From contig SDZP01000068.1 of NCBI GenBank assembly GCA_004144935.1, forward strand, positions 1-13,648: DNA of 13,648 nt. Direction: 5' to 3'. Origin of the DNA: Caulobacteraceae bacterium. Its GTDB lineage: Bacteria > Pseudomonadota > Alphaproteobacteria > Caulobacterales > Caulobacteraceae. The notes under the pieces are model-generated. The model saw only the letters and a program-made list of their open reading frames with translations, was not told where the DNA came from and did no database searches. Position 1 is the first letter of the stretch. Every line of letters starts with the position of its first letter. This document shows positions 11,166 to 13,648 of the stretch, one piece after another. The translations under genes and the position numbers were made by a program.

Positions 11166-13648
11166 CTACAGCGACCGCGCCACTTCCTCGACCGTGAAGC
11201 ACTCGATCTCGTCGCCTTCGCGGATGTCCTGGAAGCCGGCGAAGGCCATGCCGCACTCCATGCCGTTGGTGACTTCCGCCACCTCGTCCTTGAAGCGCTT
11301 GAGGGTCTGCAGGGTGCCGAGCTCGAGCACGACGATGTTGTCGCGCACGATCCGGACCTTGGCGCCGCGGCGCACGACCCCTTCGGTGACGCGGCAACCG
11401 GCGACCCGGCCGACCTTGGAGATGTCGAAGGCCTGCAGCACGCGGGCGTTGCCCAGGAAGGTTTCCCGCTGGATCGGCGAGAGCATCCCCGACATGACGC
11501 CTTTGATGTCGTCGATCAGGTCGTAGATGATCGCGTAGTAGCGGATTTCCACCCCTTCGCGCTCGGCCAGGGCCCGCGCCTGGGCCGAGGCCCGGACGTT
11601 GAAGCCGATGATCGGCGCGCCGGCGCCCTTGGCCAGCTGCACGTCGCTTTCGCTGATCGCGCCGGCCCCCTGCAGGATGATCCGGGCGCGGACTTCGTCC
11701 GTCCCCAGCTTCTCCAGCGAACCGACGATGGCCTCGACCGAGCCCTGCACGTCGCCCTTGATGACCAGCGGCAATTCGCTGACCTTCTTGGCCGAGAGCT
11801 TGGCCATCATGTCGGCGAGGCTGGCCCCGGCGACGCCGCCGACGGCCGACTTCTCGCGCTTCACGCGGTTGCGGTATTCGGTCAGCTCGCGGGCGCGGGC
11901 TTCGTTCTCGACGACCGCGAAGGCCTCGCCCGGCGAGGGCGTGCTGTCGAGGCCGAGGATCTCGACCGGGGTCGAGGGGCCGGCTTCGGTCAGCTGCTCG
12001 TTGCGCTCGTTCAGCAGGGCGCGAACCCGGCCGTAGGAGGCCCCGGCGACGACGATGTCGCCGCGCTTCAGGGTGCCGCGCTTGACTAGCACGGTGGAGA
12101 CCGCGCCGCGACCCTTGTCCAGCTTGGCCTCGATGACCACGCCTTCGGCGGTGCGTTCGGCGTTGGCCTTCAGGTCGAGCAGTTCGGCCTGCACCAGGAT
12201 GTTCTCGATCAGGTTGTCGAGGCCCTGGCGGGTCTTGGCGGAGACCTCGACGATCTGGGTGTCGCCACCCAGGCTTTCGACGACGATCTCGTGCTGCAGC
12301 AGTTCGTTGATGACGCGGGTCGGGTCGGCCCCGTCCTTGTCCATCTTGTTGACGGCCACGATGATCGGGACGCCGGCCGCTTTCGCGTGCTGGATGGCCT
12401 CGACCGTCTGCGGCATGACGCCGTCGTCGGCGGCCACCACCAGCACGACGATGTCGGTGATGTTGGCGCCGCGGGCCCGCATGGCGCTGAACGCCGCGTG
12501 GCCGGGGGTGTCGAGGAAGGTGACGCGCTGGCCGTCGGCCAGGCGGACCTGGTAGGCCCCGATGTGCTGGGTAATGCCGCCGGCCTCGCCCGCGGCCACG
12601 TCGGTGGTGCGCAGGGCGTCGAGCAGGCTGGTCTTGCCGTGGTCGACGTGGCCCATGATGGTCACGACCGGGGCGCGGGTTTCCTGCGCCTCGTCGTGAT
12701 CCTCGGCGTCCAGGAAGCCTTCTTCGACGTCGGCTTCGGAGACGCGGCGGACGGTGTTGCCGAACTCGGTCGCCACCAGTTCAGCGGTGTCGCTGTCGAT
12801 GACGTCGTTGATCTTCAGCATCACGCCCTGGCGCATCAGCATCTTGATGATGTCGACGCCGCGCACGGCCATCCGGTTGGACAGCTCCTGGACGGTGATG
12901 ACGTCGGGGATGATGACCTCGCGGGCCGCGCGGGCCTGCTCGGTGGCGCCGCCACGGCGCTTTTCCTTTTCCCGTTCGCGGGCCCGGCGAACCGAGGCCA
13001 GCGAGCGCATCCGCTCGACGGCGCCCTCGTCGTCACCGGCCACGGCCTGGATGGTCAGGCGGCCTTCACGGCGCTTGGGTTCGCCCTTGGTGCGGGAAAC
13101 CGCCTTGCCGGGACCGGCGCCAGGGCCGCCGGGGCCGCGGCGACGATCGTCATCCTCTTCCGGACGACGGTCGGGCAGGGCGCCGCCGGGACGGGGCGCG
13201 GACCGGGTGGCGCGGGTGACTTCCGGCGTCGCCGGAGCCTCGGGCGCCAGACCGGCGCCGGGGCGCGGACCGCGCGGCGCGCCGGGACGCGGCGGAGCCG
13301 GACGCGGGGCCAGGGCCGAGTAGCGCACGGTCTGCTGCGGACGGTCGCCGCCACGGTTGTCGCCGCCGCGCGGGTCGCGGTTGTCGACGCGCGGGGCGTC
13401 GCCGCGCGGACGATCGGCGTCCGGGCGCGGGGCCCGCTGGTTGAAGGTGGTCGCATCCGGCCGGGGGGTGCGCTGGTTGAAGTTGCTGGTCGAGGCCGGC
13501 GGCCGGTAGGTGGTGGTGCTCGAGCGATCGTCGCGACGGTCGCGGGAGGGCTCGTAGGTGCGGGTCTGGCCGGCCGACGGCTGCGCCGGCGGCGCGGCCG
13601 GGCGCGGGGCCTGGGGCGCGGGCGCGGCCGGACGCGGCGCGGCGGCCT
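11166..13648 (-). CDS. infB: translation initiation factor IF-2, N-terminus outside window
   Basis: GTPase that places initiator fMet-tRNA on the 30S subunit and promotes subunit joining. 827 codons to the TAG at 11168-11166 are visible; the frame is open through the window end. The N-terminal visible part is disordered: an Ala/Pro-rich run, two FNQRxPRPDA repeats (13481-13452 and 13445-13416), then Arg/Gly/Asp- and Pro-rich sequence, with the phrase QQTVRYSALAPRP. A conserved IF2-N domain follows (IPDVITVQELSNRMAVRGVD). The GTPase has G1 GHVDHGKT (12653-12630), G2 GEAGGITQHIGAY, G3 DTPGHAAF, G4 NKMDK and G5 SAKT. Domains II-IV end in EEVARSL. Full-length Caulobacter-type IF2 is about 1000 residues. 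E. coli infB has internal starts; an in-frame GTG at 13328 exists but there is no evidence it is used. In most bacteria rbfA follows directly; here three genes intervene. Confidence 0.98.
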   Translation of the reverse strand, partial: AAAPRPAAPAPQAPRPAAPPAQPSAGQTRTYEPSRDRRDDRSSTTTYRPPASTSNFNQRTPRPDATTFNQRAPRPDADRPRGDAPRVDNRDPRGGDNRGGDRPQQTVRYSALAPRPAPPRPGAPRGPRPGAGLAPEAPATPEVTRATRSAPRPGGALPDRRPEEDDDRRRGPGGPGAGPGKAVSRTKGEPKRREGRLTIQAVAGDDEGAVERMRSLASVRRAREREKEKRRGGATEQARAAREVIIPDVITVQELSNRMAVRGVDIIKMLMRQGVMLKINDVIDSDTAELVATEFGNTVRRVSEADVEEGFLDAEDHDEAQETRAPVVTIMGHVDHGKTSLLDALRTTDVAAGEAGGITQHIGAYQVRLADGQRVTFLDTPGHAAFSAMRARGANITDIVVLVVAADDGVMPQTVEAIQHAKAAGVPIIVAVNKMDKDGADPTRVINELLQHEIVVESLGGDTQIVEVSAKTRQGLDNLIENILVQAELLDLKANAERTAEGVVIEAKLDKGRGAVSTVLVKRGTLKRGDIVVAGASYGRVRALLNERNEQLTEAGPSTPVEILGLDSTPSPGEAFAVVENEARARELTEYRNRVKREKSAVGGVAGASLADMMAKLSAKKVSELPLVIKGDVQGSVEAIVGSLEKLGTDEVRARIILQGAGAISESDVQLAKGAGAPIIGFNVRASAQARALAEREGVEIRYYAIIYDLIDDIKGVMSGMLSPIQRETFLGNARVLQAFDISKVGRVAGCRVTEGVVRRGAKVRIVRDNIVVLELGTLQTLKRFKDEVAEVTNGMECGMAFAGFQDIREGDEIECFTVEEVARSL

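Noticed and set aside
13055..13456. An alternative-frame protein inside infB
   Set aside because: Arg/Pro/Ala-rich translation of a repetitive GC-rich region; the IF2 frame continues through it without a stop.

Overview
The window is a piece of a high-GC alphaproteobacterial chromosome, most likely Caulobacteraceae (Caulobacter/Phenylobacterium-like). The reasons are strong G/C bias at third codon positions, a PNPase and IF2 that read like the Caulobacter proteins as I remember them, a trpB-trpA-accD-folC order, and an AccD with a degenerate zinc ribbon. Family assignments come from reading motifs by eye; no database search was made.

Left part, + strand (1-4132): the 3' three quarters of trpB, a 43-codon frame encoding a small single-span membrane protein, trpA, accD, a 160-bp inverted-repeat element, and folC. 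The small frame is locked to both neighbours: TGATG at the trpB end and ATGA at the trpA start. A run of nine C lies just before trpA. trpA is broken in this sequence: residues 1-190 are in one frame and the normal C-terminus is in another, with roughly 45-50 residues missing between them, including the phosphate-binding glycine loops. AccD and FolC (fatty acid and folate synthesis) look intact. The folC Shine-Dalgarno lies inside a hairpin of the repeat element.

Right part, - strand (13648-4143, read right to left): infB (5' end outside the window), an intrinsic terminator, a lipoprotein gene and a secreted-protein gene, a dienelactone-hydrolase-family gene, then rbfA, truB, rpsO, pnp, another terminator, and a TetR-family regulator that converges on folC with 10 bp between stop codons. 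infB-rbfA-truB-rpsO-pnp is the classic translation/RNA-turnover cluster: initiation factor 2, a 30S maturation factor, tRNA pseudouridine-55 synthase, ribosomal protein S15 and polynucleotide phosphorylase. Here it is interrupted between infB and rbfA by three genes that are not obviously related to translation.

Best leads: (1) the coupled membrane micro-ORF between trpB and trpA, with a C9 tract where one extra C would fuse it in frame to TrpA; (2) the internal trpA deletion/frameshift, real or an assembly fault; (3) the RIME-like repeat supplying the folC ribosome-binding site; (4) the three-gene insertion between infB and rbfA, with a T-arm-like hairpin at its edge. No CRISPR array, complete tRNA or rRNA gene, IS element or phage gene was seen, and no stretch over 300 bases lacks a gene.
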